Assembly: GCA_965247065.1 (NCBI GenBank)
Contig: CBDFGN010000006.1
Coordinates: 868,001 to 932,000, forward strand
Direction: 5' to 3'
Length of the DNA: 64,000 nt
Origin: CBDFGN01 sp965247065
GTDB taxonomy: Bacteria; Bacteroidota; Bacteroidia; Cytophagales; Cyclobacteriaceae
This document shows, piece by piece, positions 54,314-63,422 of this stretch; the stretch's first letter is position 1; each line of letters opens with the position of its first letter. A program made the translations under genes and the position numbers. The notes under the pieces are model-generated. The model saw nothing but the letters and a program-made list of their open reading frames with translations. It was not told the DNA's origin and made no database searches.

Positions 54314-56782
54314 TCATATCCCCAACCGATTCCGCCGGAGTTGTTCATCATATGTATAATTATTCGACGCCATATGCCCTTTCAGCGGCATGATCTTTTC
54401 GTGGATTGCATCCAGTATCCAGCTTTCCTGAGGAAAAACGTATTTTTCCATTTCATAAGCTGGGACTATCCAGTTCTTTGAGCCGACAACCACTGGCGGT
54501 GCATCGAGCTCATCAAATGCAAGTTCAGTAATTGTTTGCGCCATTTCTTTCATGAAGGAGCCCCTTGATGACGCTTCACTCACAAGGAGTATCTTTCCTG
54601 TTTTTTTCAGCGATTCAATAACAGGTTCATAGTTGAATGGAACGAGACTTCTTGCATCAATGATCTCTGCGGATAAACCATATTTCTCTTTCAGAATATC
54701 GGCAGCATTCAGTGCTGTATAGAGCGCGGGCCCGACTGTTAGGATGGTAATATCTTTCCCTTTCCTTTTTATATCCGGCTCGCCGATTGGTATTTCATAA
54801 TATCCTTCCGGGACGCCCTCTTCATGGAACCATTCTCCAATATCGTATATTTTCTGGCTTTCGAAGAATATCACTGGGTCTGTTCCTTGTAAAGACGCAT
54901 TCATCAATCCTTTTGCATCATAGGGGGTGACAGGAAAAACAACTTTTAATCCGGGGACATGGGCAACAAATGATGACCAGTCCTGGGAATGTTGTGCACC
55001 GTATTTCATGCCAACAGATAACCTGATTACCACGGGCATCTCCAGGATATTCCCGCTCATAGCCTGCCATTTGGGTAACTGGTTAAAAACTTCGTCCCCG
55101 CAACGTCCCAGAAAGTCGGAATACATGATTTCTGCCAGTACCCTTCCGCCGGCTATCCCATATCCTATTGCTGTGCCGGCGATGGCGGCTTCAGAGATCG
55201 GTGTATTGAAAAAGCGGTGATAAGGAAGGGCTTCAGTCAAACCCCTGTAAACGGCAAATGACCCGCCCCAATCACGGTTTTCTTCACCGTATGCCACAAG
55301 AGTTGGATCTTTATAAAACCTGTCAAGGATAGCTTCGAATATTCCATCGCGAAGCTGATAAACCTTTAGTTTGGAAAGAGGTTTGCCATTTTTATCCAGA
55401 CCAAAACGTTCTTTCTTCCTGATCTGCTGAACCCTTGGATTATCCTCATAAGACATGAGAACCTCAGGTGTTCCTTCTGCCATCCTATCCCTTGATCCGT
55501 TGGAAAACATAAAATTACCAATTGCTTCCGGATTGGAATCAAGGTCCAGCGTTGGTGAGACATGATCGTCTATTGCAAGTTTTAAAATCCTGGTAACGAT
55601 ATCTTTTGTCCATTCCCTGATCTGACCGAGCTGATCCTCGCTGGCAGTACCTGCCTGTATAAGCTGGGTGCTGTAAGAAAGCAGTGCATCCTGTTTTTCC
55701 CATGCAACAATTTCTTCCTTCGTCCTATAGGAAGATGCGTCAGAAGCGGAATGACCAGTGAGACGATACGTGAGGGTATCAAGCAATATAGGTCCATTCT
55801 TTTCCTCAAGTATCTTTTTCTTGCGTTTATAAGCATCGATTACAGCAAGGGGATTATAACCATCAATACGTTCAGCATGTATCATTTCGGGATTCACTCC
55901 GGCGCCAACCCTGGCCATGATACCAAACCCCATTGTCTCCCCGCTTGTCTGACTACCCATACCGTACTGGTTGTTCATTATATTAAATATGACTGGGAGT
56001 CCTCCATAGTAAGGTTCCTGCCAGAGGGTTTTGAACTGATCCATTGCAGCAAAACACATCCCTTCCCATACAGGGCCGCATCCCATAGCGGCATCACCGA
56101 TATTGGCAATCACAATTCCGGGTTTATTATTGACTTTTTTGTAGAGGGCAGCGCCAACGGCAATATCGGCTGAGGCACCAACGATAGCATTGTTGGGATA
56201 GACGCCAAATGGAGGGAAAAAAACATGCATGGAACCACTCAGACCCTTATTGAAACCAATTTCCCTGCCAAAAATTTCAGCCAGTGTACCATATAATAAA
56301 AAATCGATTGCAAGTTCCTTAACCGTTCCCTTCTGAAATTTTTCAACCACCTTCAGTATTGCACCATCACAATAATTCCTCATTATATTTATGAGATTAT
56401 CTTCAGATAACTGATAAATGGCTGAGAGTCCTTTTGCAAGCAGTTCCCCGTGACTCCTGTGGGAACCGAAAATATAATCATCAACGGTCAGGTGATACGC
56501 CATTCCGACTGCAGCTGCTTCCTGCCCGATACAAACATGAGCCGGACCGGGATGATCATAAGATATGCCATTATATTCTCCCCCCACTTTGATTTGGTTA
56601 AACATTGATTCAAATTCATGTATCAACTGCATGTCTCTGAAAATCCTTAAGAAATCCTCGGTTGAAAAATTTATTTTCTCTTCTTCGATAGTCTTATCGT
56701 ATTGGTTTACCGGAATAGTACCAAAGGTTATTTCCCCCTTTTGTCTAACAAAATCGGGATCGATAAATAAAGATTTGGGCAT
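54314..56782 (-). CDS. 2-oxoacid dehydrogenase E1, fused alpha and beta subunits
   Basis: The 822-residue thiamine-diphosphate decarboxylase of a 2-oxoacid dehydrogenase complex. Residues 1 to about 470 are E1-alpha (GPAHVCIGQEAAAVG, GSHRSHGELLAKG, SGSMHVF), and about 480-822 are E1-beta (GEENRDWGG, TPISEAAIAGTAIGYG). Unusual: about 42 extra residues between LLAKG and EIFGRE (about 113-164), and the thiamine motif reads GDAA (about 227) with about 14 extra residues before the NN. Substrate (pyruvate, branched-chain or acetoin-type) cannot be assigned. It lies 190 bases after the E2 gene on the same strand. Confidence 0.88.
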   Translation of the reverse strand: MPKSLFIDPDFVRQKGEITFGTIPVNQYDKTIEEEKINFSTEDFLRIFRDMQLIHEFESMFNQIKVGGEYNGISYDHPGPAHVCIGQEAAAVGMAYHLTVDDYIFGSHRSHGELLAKGLSAIYQLSEDNLINIMRNYCDGAILKVVEKFQKGTVKELAIDFLLYGTLAEIFGREIGFNKGLSGSMHVFFPPFGVYPNNAIVGASADIAVGAALYKKVNNKPGIVIANIGDAAMGCGPVWEGMCFAAMDQFKTLWQEPYYGGLPVIFNIMNNQYGMGSQTSGETMGFGIMARVGAGVNPEMIHAERIDGYNPLAVIDAYKRKKKILEEKNGPILLDTLTYRLTGHSASDASSYRTKEEIVAWEKQDALLSYSTQLIQAGTASEDQLGQIREWTKDIVTRILKLAIDDHVSPTLDLDSNPEAIGNFMFSNGSRDRMAEGTPEVLMSYEDNPRVQQIRKKERFGLDKNGKPLSKLKVYQLRDGIFEAILDRFYKDPTLVAYGEENRDWGGSFAVYRGLTEALPYHRFFNTPISEAAIAGTAIGYGIAGGRVLAEIMYSDFLGRCGDEVFNQLPKWQAMSGNILEMPVVIRLSVGMKYGAQHSQDWSSFVAHVPGLKVVFPVTPYDAKGLMNASLQGTDPVIFFESQKIYDIGEWFHEEGVPEGYYEIPIGEPDIKRKGKDITILTVGPALYTALNAADILKEKYGLSAEIIDARSLVPFNYEPVIESLKKTGKILLVSEASSRGSFMKEMAQTITELAFDELDAPPVVVGSKNWIVPAYEMEKYVFPQESWILDAIHEKIMPLKGHMASNNYTYDEQLRRNRLGI

Positions 56783-56972
56783 CGTTGTTAATTAGTTATT
56801 GGCATAAATGTTCATAATAGAATTATTATTCACTGACGAACGAATACAGACTATGTAGCTATCCAAAAATCTCGTGATATTCTATGTGTTGAAAACACAT
56901 TCTATTTGCTCAGGTTGTACCAACTCCCGGGCTACCAACCGAATTTACATTATCATAATCGATGATTGATAT

Positions 56973-58280
56973 TTAAACCTCCTCAATATCAAACATTTCG
57001 ATTTGATTTTTAACTTCTTTAAGAAAGGCTGATGCCGGTGCACCATCGATAGCTCTGTGATCAGAGGTTAATGATAGCCCGATGAAAGGTGTAGATGCTA
57101 TTTTACCATCACCCAACTGTTCCGGCCGGTAAATGATTGTATTCACGCCCAGGATACCTGTCTGGGGCAGGTTTAATACAGGGGTAAACATCTCCACTCC
57201 ATAAATACCGAGGTTAGATACTGTAAAAGATGCTGCATCGCCTGCCAGCAGTTCCGGGTCAATATTGCCGTTTCTGCATCGATCGGCAAGTGACTTCAAT
57301 GCCCGAGACAGTTCAGGCAATGAATAATCGCCAGCGTTTTTCAGCGCCGGAACCATGAGACCGCGTTCAGTATCTACCGCTATCCCCAGGTGAATCTGAT
57401 AAAAGGTTTTGATACTGTCTCCCAGAAAATGGGAATTAATCTCAGGTTTGATTTTCAGGGCTTTGATTACAGCATAACAAACCATATCATTGATGGTTAT
57501 ATTTTCACCTTTTGCTTTTTCCGGATCAGATTTAAAATTTTTTCTGTATTCCAGGATTTTTCTCACGTTTGCACTGGTGTAATATGTGAGCTGAGCCGAA
57601 TTCTTAAGGGATGAATGCATGTTTTCTGCAATAATCCTTCTGACATTAGATATTTTTTTGATGATATATTCATTTGTATCAGGAATTTTTTCGGCTGTTA
57701 GATCACTGGTTCTGATTCGTCCACCATGTCCCGTTGTCTCCTTTCCGGATTCTTTGCCTTCTTTTTCTATTACTTCAGATGTGAGGCTTGTTGTTTGCAA
57801 AGCGGTTGCGGCATTTTCGATATCCTTTTCAATGATCTTGCCCATGGGACCAGTTCCTTTCACCTGTGATACATCGATATTCAGCCTTGAAGCAAGATTC
57901 CTGGCACGGGGTGAGATTTTGATTTTAGCAGTTCCGCCAGTATTAATGATTTGCTCTTCGGTTTTTTGAAAATCAGTTAATTGGCCTGCTTCAGGAGCAG
58001 AAGCACTAGTTTCCTTGGGCATGAATTCATCTATCGATTCACCAGGCTGACCAATAACGGCGATATTGGTGAGTACCCCGACTTCGTCGCCGGTCTTGCA
58101 AAATATTTCAAGTATTATACCGGAAGCAGGTGATTCAAGATCAAATGCCGATTTATCGGTTTCATAAGACAGAATGATTTCACCTTCTGTAACATGGTCT
58201 CCCTTTTTCTTATACAATTCACCAATGATACAAGTTTCCACCGATTGTCCCTGTCGGGGCATGATAACATTCTTAGCCAT
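56973..58280 (-). CDS. Dihydrolipoamide acyltransferase E2
   Basis: A 435-residue E2 core protein. One lipoyl domain (1 to about 78, lipoylated Lys in ETDKSAFDL), a peripheral-subunit-binding domain (about 120-155, ISPRARNLASRLNI) and a C-terminal catalytic domain ending in the active-site motif DHRAIDGAPASAF. Linkers are charged. It pairs with the E1 gene downstream. No E3 (lipoamide dehydrogenase) or lipoate enzyme lies nearby, so these must be supplied from elsewhere. Confidence 0.9.
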   Translation of the reverse strand: MAKNVIMPRQGQSVETCIIGELYKKKGDHVTEGEIILSYETDKSAFDLESPASGIILEIFCKTGDEVGVLTNIAVIGQPGESIDEFMPKETSASAPEAGQLTDFQKTEEQIINTGGTAKIKISPRARNLASRLNIDVSQVKGTGPMGKIIEKDIENAATALQTTSLTSEVIEKEGKESGKETTGHGGRIRTSDLTAEKIPDTNEYIIKKISNVRRIIAENMHSSLKNSAQLTYYTSANVRKILEYRKNFKSDPEKAKGENITINDMVCYAVIKALKIKPEINSHFLGDSIKTFYQIHLGIAVDTERGLMVPALKNAGDYSLPELSRALKSLADRCRNGNIDPELLAGDAASFTVSNLGIYGVEMFTPVLNLPQTGILGVNTIIYRPEQLGDGKIASTPFIGLSLTSDHRAIDGAPASAFLKEVKNQIEMFDIEEV

Positions 58281-58415
58281 TGTTCCTGATTTTGAGTCTA
58301 AGGTTTTTTATGCTATTCAACAGTTAAGTGAAAAGTTCCTAAGAGTAAAGATACTCAATTAAATCGTCGGGATTTTTTCTGGTTACAGGAACAATCGGTA
58401 GAAATTAAAATCTCA

Positions 58416-59600
58416 TTGCTGCAGAACCATTTAAGCATATGTCAAATCATGATCAATGAGCTTTTAGAGGATGAAGTAATACAGAAGGCCGGGGCTCGCT
58501 ATAGCAGAGAAAAGCCATATGATGGACGCTACAGCCGTTGGGGATTTAATCCCGGGAGTATGCGTATTGGAGACCAGAAGCTCAAGATCGAAGTACCCAG
58601 GATATATGATAATGAACAAGACCAAAACACGATGTTGCACCGGTATGAAGATTTAAAACAATTGCCGGAACCAACAGAGCAATTGATTAACGGGGTTTTG
58701 CTGGGACTAAGCATGCGTGATTACGCCAAAGTGGTTGACCACCTGGGTGAAGGCTTCGGGTTGAGCAAAAGCTCCATATCCAGATCATTTATAGAACGTA
58801 CTGAGGAGAAGCTCAAGGAGTTTGAAAGCAGGAGTCTGGATCATTTACAGATCATAGCATTGTTTATTGATGGGAAGTATTTATCCAAAGAGCAGATCAT
58901 CATATGTATGGGTGTAACCCTTCAGGGAGAGAAAGTTCCATTAGGTTTTGTCCAGGCGGCAACAGAAAACCCTGAACCCATAAAAGACATGTTTGGAAAC
59001 TTGAAAGAAAGAGGCTTGAACTGGGAGGAAGGTTTGCTGTGTGTGATCGATGGAAGCAAGGGGATCCGTAAGGCAATAGAAGATAGCTTCGGCAATAAAG
59101 CGGTCATACAACGCTGCCAATGGCATAAACAGGAAAACATACTTAAGTACATTCCGGAGAAAGATCATACAGCCATCAAACGCAAATACCAGCAGGCTAT
59201 AAACAAGGAAAGTCACAAGGAGGCCAGGGAATCTCTGGTAGATCTGAAGCGGGACCTGGAGCAGATCAATCTCTCGGCAGCCAGGTCATTAGAGGAAGGG
59301 ATGGAGGATATTTTGACTTTGCACCGGTTAGACTTAAATGAAGACTTTTCCAGGAGTTTTTCTACAACCAACTGTATTGAAAACCTGAATTCCCAAATAA
59401 AGAAATACCTGCATAAAGTAAAATCCTGGAAGAACTCAAAAGAACGGTATCGATGGATAGCAGCGGCTTTGCTCGAGATTGAAATGAATATGAAGAAAGT
59501 CAATAACTTTAGAAACCTGGATAAAATGCAAAAAACAATAAAAGCAGAAATTCAAAAACGAACCTCTCAACAAGGAATTTCAACTAAGAATGGGACATGA
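58416..59600 (+). CDS. IS256-family transposase
   Basis: A 394-residue Mutator-type DDE transposase: ALFIDGKYL (first Asp), LCVIDGSKGIRKA (second Asp), RCQWHKQENIL (the C/H motif) and TTNCIENLNSQIKK (catalytic Glu). Complete frame. No matching inverted ends were found by eye in the flanks (58281-58415 and 59601-59713), so the element's limits are undefined. Confidence 0.88.
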   Translation: MLQNHLSICQIMINELLEDEVIQKAGARYSREKPYDGRYSRWGFNPGSMRIGDQKLKIEVPRIYDNEQDQNTMLHRYEDLKQLPEPTEQLINGVLLGLSMRDYAKVVDHLGEGFGLSKSSISRSFIERTEEKLKEFESRSLDHLQIIALFIDGKYLSKEQIIICMGVTLQGEKVPLGFVQAATENPEPIKDMFGNLKERGLNWEEGLLCVIDGSKGIRKAIEDSFGNKAVIQRCQWHKQENILKYIPEKDHTAIKRKYQQAINKESHKEARESLVDLKRDLEQINLSAARSLEEGMEDILTLHRLDLNEDFSRSFSTTNCIENLNSQIKKYLHKVKSWKNSKERYRWIAAALLEIEMNMKKVNNFRNLDKMQKTIKAEIQKRTSQQGISTKNGT

Positions 59601-59713
59601 TCAACTTTCAAGTTCTTCCTTGAATTTAATAGTCATTAATTCCATTTTTACACTACTTTGGAGTTGCTACCTTTTATCGGACAGTAAGTAATTGGAATAA
59701 TTAACTTAATGTC

Positions 59714-60028
59714 ATGGTAAGATCAAAACGAAAGTATGACCAGGAGTTCAAGAAGATGGCCCTGGAATTGATGGAGACCCATAAGAGTGTGAAGGAGATA
59801 GCTGAGGAACTGGGGGTAGGGACTTCGTTGCTTTATTATTGGCGAAAACAGTTTCAACAGAAAGGGGAAAATGGTTTTTACCAGGATCCCAGTAAGCCTT
59901 TGGATCCGGAGGAAGCCGAATTAACCCGGTTGCGTAAGGAACTTCGAGAGGTTAGTATTGAACGGGATATCCTAAAAAAGGCTGTAAGCATCTTCTCCAA
60001 GAGCGATGGCAAAAGTTCCGATTCATAA
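59714..60028 (+). CDS. IS3-family transposase OrfA
   Basis: A 104-residue helix-turn-helix protein with a C-terminal leucine zipper: DQEFKKMALELMETHKSVKEI, LGVGTSLLYYWRKQF and ELTRLRKELREVSIERDILKK. The A4 tract near its end (GGCAAAAGT, 60008-60016) is a plausible -1 frameshift site joining it to OrfB, the usual IS3 control. Confidence 0.88.
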   Translation: MVRSKRKYDQEFKKMALELMETHKSVKEIAEELGVGTSLLYYWRKQFQQKGENGFYQDPSKPLDPEEAELTRLRKELREVSIERDILKKAVSIFSKSDGKSSDS

Positions 60029-60271
60029 GGGATCACCGCACCGTTTTAGCCATTGAGAAGATGTGTAAGGTATTAAAAGTAAGCCGGAGCGGTTATTACT
60101 CCTGGTTGAGCCGCAAGCCCTCTAACCGGGAAGTTGAGAATAGCCAACTATTGGAACAAATACGGATAATCCATAAAGAAAGCAGGCAGTCCTATGGATC
60201 TCCCCGTATCACAAAGGAATTAAGAGCTCGTCAACTCCAGGCATCCAGGCCCCGGGTAGCCCGGATCATGA
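60016..60271 (+). pseudogene. IS3-family OrfB, truncated
   Basis: In the -1 frame after the A-run it reads KFRFIRDHRTVLAIEKMCKVLKVSRSGYYSWL, HKESRQSYGSPRITKEL and ends near RVARIMN, the N-terminal part of an IS3 integrase. The DDE core is missing, replaced at 60271 by another IS3 fragment. The element cannot transpose by itself. Confidence 0.82.
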
Positions 60272-60528
60272 ACAGATCGTGTCAGAACAGATCGTGTCAA
60301 TTCTCAAGCAGTATGACCAGGGTGCCAGCGCCAACGACCTGTGCCGGGAGCACGGGATCAGCACGGCGACGCTCTACAACTGGAAGAGCAAGTATGACGG
60401 CCTGGAGGCCAGCCAGCTTAAACTTATAAAAGGAGCTGCAGGAGGAGAACAGCAAGCTCAAGAGGATGTATGCCGACGTGAGCATCCAGCGAGACGCCTT
60501 AAATGAGCTTATTGAAAAAAAACTCTAA
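60272..60528 (+). pseudogene. Second IS3-family OrfA remnant
   Basis: It encodes EQIVSILKQYDQGASANDL and REHGISTATLYNWKSKY, then after a shift near 60430 ELQEENSKLKRMYADVSIQRD to a stop at 60528, an OrfA of a different IS3 subgroup (IS407-like). Its 5' end is lost. Base use is clearly more G+C-rich than its surroundings. Repeated GAACAGATCGTGTC at 60271-60299 marks the junction. Confidence 0.8.
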
Positions 60529-60539
60529 CGCCTGGTGTA

Positions 60540-61082
60540 TTAGCGCTTTACCCTATTTTCTACTCTTATTACATTCATCTCCGGGTGATCAAGGCATACA
60601 AAATACAGGTAAGTCTTATATCCTCTTTTGCTTGCTTCCTCGATAAATTCAACCTTAGAGTAATGGGACATCACAGTTTCATAGGAAAACTTTCTCCCTT
60701 CCTTCAACAACTGATCTCTCATAAATTCCGCAACTATCGCCGGCTCATATGAAATGGTGGCCGGAGACTTATTAACGATTTTATCTTTCTCAAAAGCTAA
60801 GTTAATATCGTATTGAATGCGCGCCTTTTTAACCAAAGAGGAACTCTTCAAATAGCTATCAAAGGATTCTCTTGTGGCAGAATTGATCCCGAAGCTTGAT
60901 AATCTTACAAACCCATTTTCTTCAAATAATGTGGCAATTTCATCGGGATTGACAACATAGCCAGTATCATATAGGTCATCAATTAATTGGAAAATGGTAG
61001 TTTTACCAGATCCGTTTGGGCCCGCGAAAATTCTTAGTCTTCTTCCCTTCTTAAATGGATATCTCTTTGCCGACTTTGACAT
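60540..61082 (-). CDS. Zeta-toxin-like kinase, C-terminally truncated
   Basis: A 180-residue P-loop protein of the zeta toxin/UNAG-kinase type. Walker A is GPNGSGKTT (residues 21-29), and GRKFSYETVMSH plus YFVCLDHPEMNVIRVENRV match the family. The frame ends abruptly after NRVKR, where relatives continue for about 20-40 residues, at the edge of the IS3 remnant, so the C-terminus is probably lost. The start at 61082 lies inside a small overlapping frame that could be a remnant antitoxin. Confidence 0.72.
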   Translation of the reverse strand: MSKSAKRYPFKKGRRLRIFAGPNGSGKTTIFQLIDDLYDTGYVVNPDEIATLFEENGFVRLSSFGINSATRESFDSYLKSSSLVKKARIQYDINLAFEKDKIVNKSPATISYEPAIVAEFMRDQLLKEGRKFSYETVMSHYSKVEFIEEASKRGYKTYLYFVCLDHPEMNVIRVENRVKR

Positions 61083-61173
61083 TCACGGGAGTGGATACTT
61101 CGGCAATCACTCTTGAACTTCCGTTCTCAATTGCATAGACTTTTCCCTTGTCACTAACGCTGACATTGACCAA
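61051..61173 (-). CDS. Possible small overlapping antitoxin-like frame
   Basis: A 40-codon frame (TTG 61173 to TAA 61051) reads VSVSDKGKVYAIENGSS, then RVIAEVSTPVNVKVG, and ends 32 bases inside the toxin gene. It looks like a complete small beta-rich domain rather than noise, and its place directly before a zeta-like gene fits an antitoxin. No family recognised; its 5' end may have been lost by fusion with the cyclase remnant. Confidence 0.25.
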   Translation of the reverse strand: MVNVSVSDKGKVYAIENGSSRVIAEVSTPVNVKVGKEISI

Positions 61174-61834
61174 TCGGGAAGAGTTAGCCAGAATTGGGCG
61201 ATGCGCAACACGAGTATCAACAGCAATGAAACAGCAAGGTAGGTTACCACAACTCTTAGTATGCCCCTACGTTCTATATTTGCCCAGATTCCCGCTGCGA
61301 GCTGCCTGTTCTTATTAAACAACGGCGTAGGTAGACCAACTGCCTGTAGCGCATACGTCCTAACTCCATAATCAATATTCTTGAGTTTAGCTTCACCAAG
61401 GTATTTGGCTTGAACGGTGGTATGACCTCGAATAGACTTCTCAACGGACTCAGAAATGTAATACCTCCGGGATCAGCGATAGATTGAAGCCTAGAGGCTA
61501 AGTTGACCCCATCACCATAGACATCGTTATCCTCTATAGTAATGTCACCAAGATGGATTCCTTTACGAAGGTCTCCTTCAAAGTCGGCCCTTGATGCCCT
61601 TTGGATCTCCAAAGCGCAATTAACCCCATCCAGGGCAGTACGGAATTGGGCCATAACACCGTCACCCATCTCCTTCAGCCACTTGCCATTATGTTTTTCT
61701 ACCAGCGGTTTCTGCATTTCCTTACTCTGATGAACAAGTTCCAGCGCCTTGTTGGAATCTTCACCCATCAAGGCCGTGTAGCCGACAATGTCGGTGAACA
61801 TGATGGCGGCTAGTTGGCGGGTTGAGTCGGGCAT
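61107..61834 (-). pseudogene. Class III adenylate/guanylate cyclase, broken
   Basis: From ATG 61834: QLAAIMFTDIVGYTALMGED, KEMGDGVMAQF and GDGVNLASRLQSIADPGGI, a complete class III cyclase core with both metal-binding Asp. A frameshift near 61455-61462 separates it from SESVEKSIRGHTTVQAKYLG, then a membrane helix (about 61180-61270). Relatives continue with a sensory/TPR part, which is absent. Dead or truncated. Confidence 0.8.
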
Positions 61835-61920
61835 GGTGGCTGATTTAGCTGAGAAAGTTAGGAATATTAAAGGACACGGTAAAGAAGGGGCAATGGGAGC
61901 TGCTGAGACTTCGCTCCTCC

Positions 61921-63204
61921 TCAAGTCAACGCCACAACCGCGTCTACAATCGTGTCCATGTCATCCAGCGTGTTGTGAATGGTCGGGCATAAGCGCACTC
62001 CATCAACTGGCGCACCAGCGATGCCAAATTGATTGTATAGACCTTGGTATATTCCCATAAAATCCTTGCCCGGGATGTTGAAAACGGTCACTCCCCCGCT
62101 GAGAGCCGCATCCAAGGGGGTGATGAATTCTGCTTTAGGCAATTGGTCCTTTAGACCTCCTTTCAACCGGTCGTGTAGATCCTGAATCCGGTTTTGAATC
62201 TTCTTCTTCCCAATTGTCTGATGGAACTCCATAATATCGGGCAATGCAGCTAATGTGGTCTCATTGCGCTGACCCAACGAACAGAATTTCTCATCAACTG
62301 TCGATTTTTCCGCCGACCAGCCGGGAGAAATGGAATCAGGCCAGAGTCTGTCTATATTCTCTACCTTGACATACAATAGCCCGTTCTCCATCGGGCCCAT
62401 CAGCCACTTGTGAGTGCTTGCCGTATAGAAATCACATCCCAGGTCTTGCAGGTCGAGGTCTATCGCACCAAAAGCCTGCGCTCCATCTATCAGTGTCAGG
62501 ATGCCCCTATCACGAGCAATATTACAGAGTTCCTTAGCGGGGAGCAGGATGCCCGTGACATTTGAAAGGTGTGAGAAGGCCAACACTCGGGTTCTTGACG
62601 TCATCGCCTCAACGAAGGGGTTGATCAAATCCTCCCTTCGAGTAGGCTGGGCCGGCGTTGAAACTGCCTTAACGGCAAAGTCAAACCGGGAGGCCCTGTT
62701 TTTCCAGGCCACGTTGTTGGTTGGGTGATTCTGATCCCAGATGATGACCTCATCGCCCCTTTTCAGATCAAGACCATTGACGACCATGTTGTTGCCTTCG
62801 GAGGTGTTTCGTGTAATTCCGACCTCTTCACTCGAAGCACTTACAAATTCAGAAAGCATCGCCAGCGTGGTCGACCGCATATCGTTGAACTTTTCCCTGT
62901 TCTGAAAAGAAACGTCCCGGGCAAGATCTTCCTGGAACTGCCGTACTTTGTCATTCACGAAGTATGGGCTTGGGCACAGGTTCGCCGAATTGACCATCAT
63001 CATATCCGCAGGGATGGCAAACTGTTGTTTTACCATTGCCCAATAGGATTCATCCGGAGTGTCGCCCGGTGGCAGAAGGGAGTGTTCCGCTTTCTCATCC
63101 TGCCGGGAAAAAGCGGTAGGCATCAGTAATGAAGCTCCTAATGTTCCAGAGAGTCTTTTTAAAAACAAACGCCTAGGGCCGGTATGTGATTTACTGATAA
63201 TCAT
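61921..63204 (-). CDS. Class V aminotransferase-like (cysteine desulfurase fold), exported
   Basis: A 427-residue PLP enzyme. The N-terminus has a twin-arginine-like signal (RRLFLKRLSG) followed by a hydrophobic segment, so it may be exported. Fold type I motifs: NTSEGNN, VLAFSHLSNVTG, LIDGAQAFGAIDLD (PLP Asp) and ASTHKWLMGP with the Schiff-base Lys near residue 264. It resembles the isopenicillin-N epimerase/cysteine-desulfurase-like group of unknown substrate. Complete. Confidence 0.82.
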   Translation of the reverse strand: MIISKSHTGPRRLFLKRLSGTLGASLLMPTAFSRQDEKAEHSLLPPGDTPDESYWAMVKQQFAIPADMMMVNSANLCPSPYFVNDKVRQFQEDLARDVSFQNREKFNDMRSTTLAMLSEFVSASSEEVGITRNTSEGNNMVVNGLDLKRGDEVIIWDQNHPTNNVAWKNRASRFDFAVKAVSTPAQPTRREDLINPFVEAMTSRTRVLAFSHLSNVTGILLPAKELCNIARDRGILTLIDGAQAFGAIDLDLQDLGCDFYTASTHKWLMGPMENGLLYVKVENIDRLWPDSISPGWSAEKSTVDEKFCSLGQRNETTLAALPDIMEFHQTIGKKKIQNRIQDLHDRLKGGLKDQLPKAEFITPLDAALSGGVTVFNIPGKDFMGIYQGLYNQFGIAGAPVDGVRLCPTIHNTLDDMDTIVDAVVALT

Positions 63205-63326
63205 GTCATCATATTTGTTAACCTCTCATGCCTAAAGTTCAATTTACCAATTTCGGGTTTGTAAAGAGAATTTACTTAAGTGATTAATCTTTTTATAATT
63301 AAGGACGTATCTTAATCCATGAAAAG

Positions 63327-63422
63327 TGGCCCCCTTTGCCCGTTATTGGCTGGCCCCCATTAGGCGTTATTCGCTGGCCCCCTTTGGGCGATATTACCTG
63401 GCCCCCTTTGGGCAGTTCCATC
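63327..63422 (+). repeat. Four 24-bp tandem repeats at the IS91-like end
   Basis: Units starting TGGCCCCC at 63327, 63351, 63375 and 63399 (period 24), followed by TTTGGGCG or close variants. The third and fourth units overlap the transposase stop. They may be the terminal recognition array of the element or a replication-slippage product. Confidence 0.8.

Noticed and set aside
63327..63422. Possible CRISPR array
   Set aside because: Four units of 24 bases are directly adjacent with no unique spacers, so this is a simple tandem repeat.
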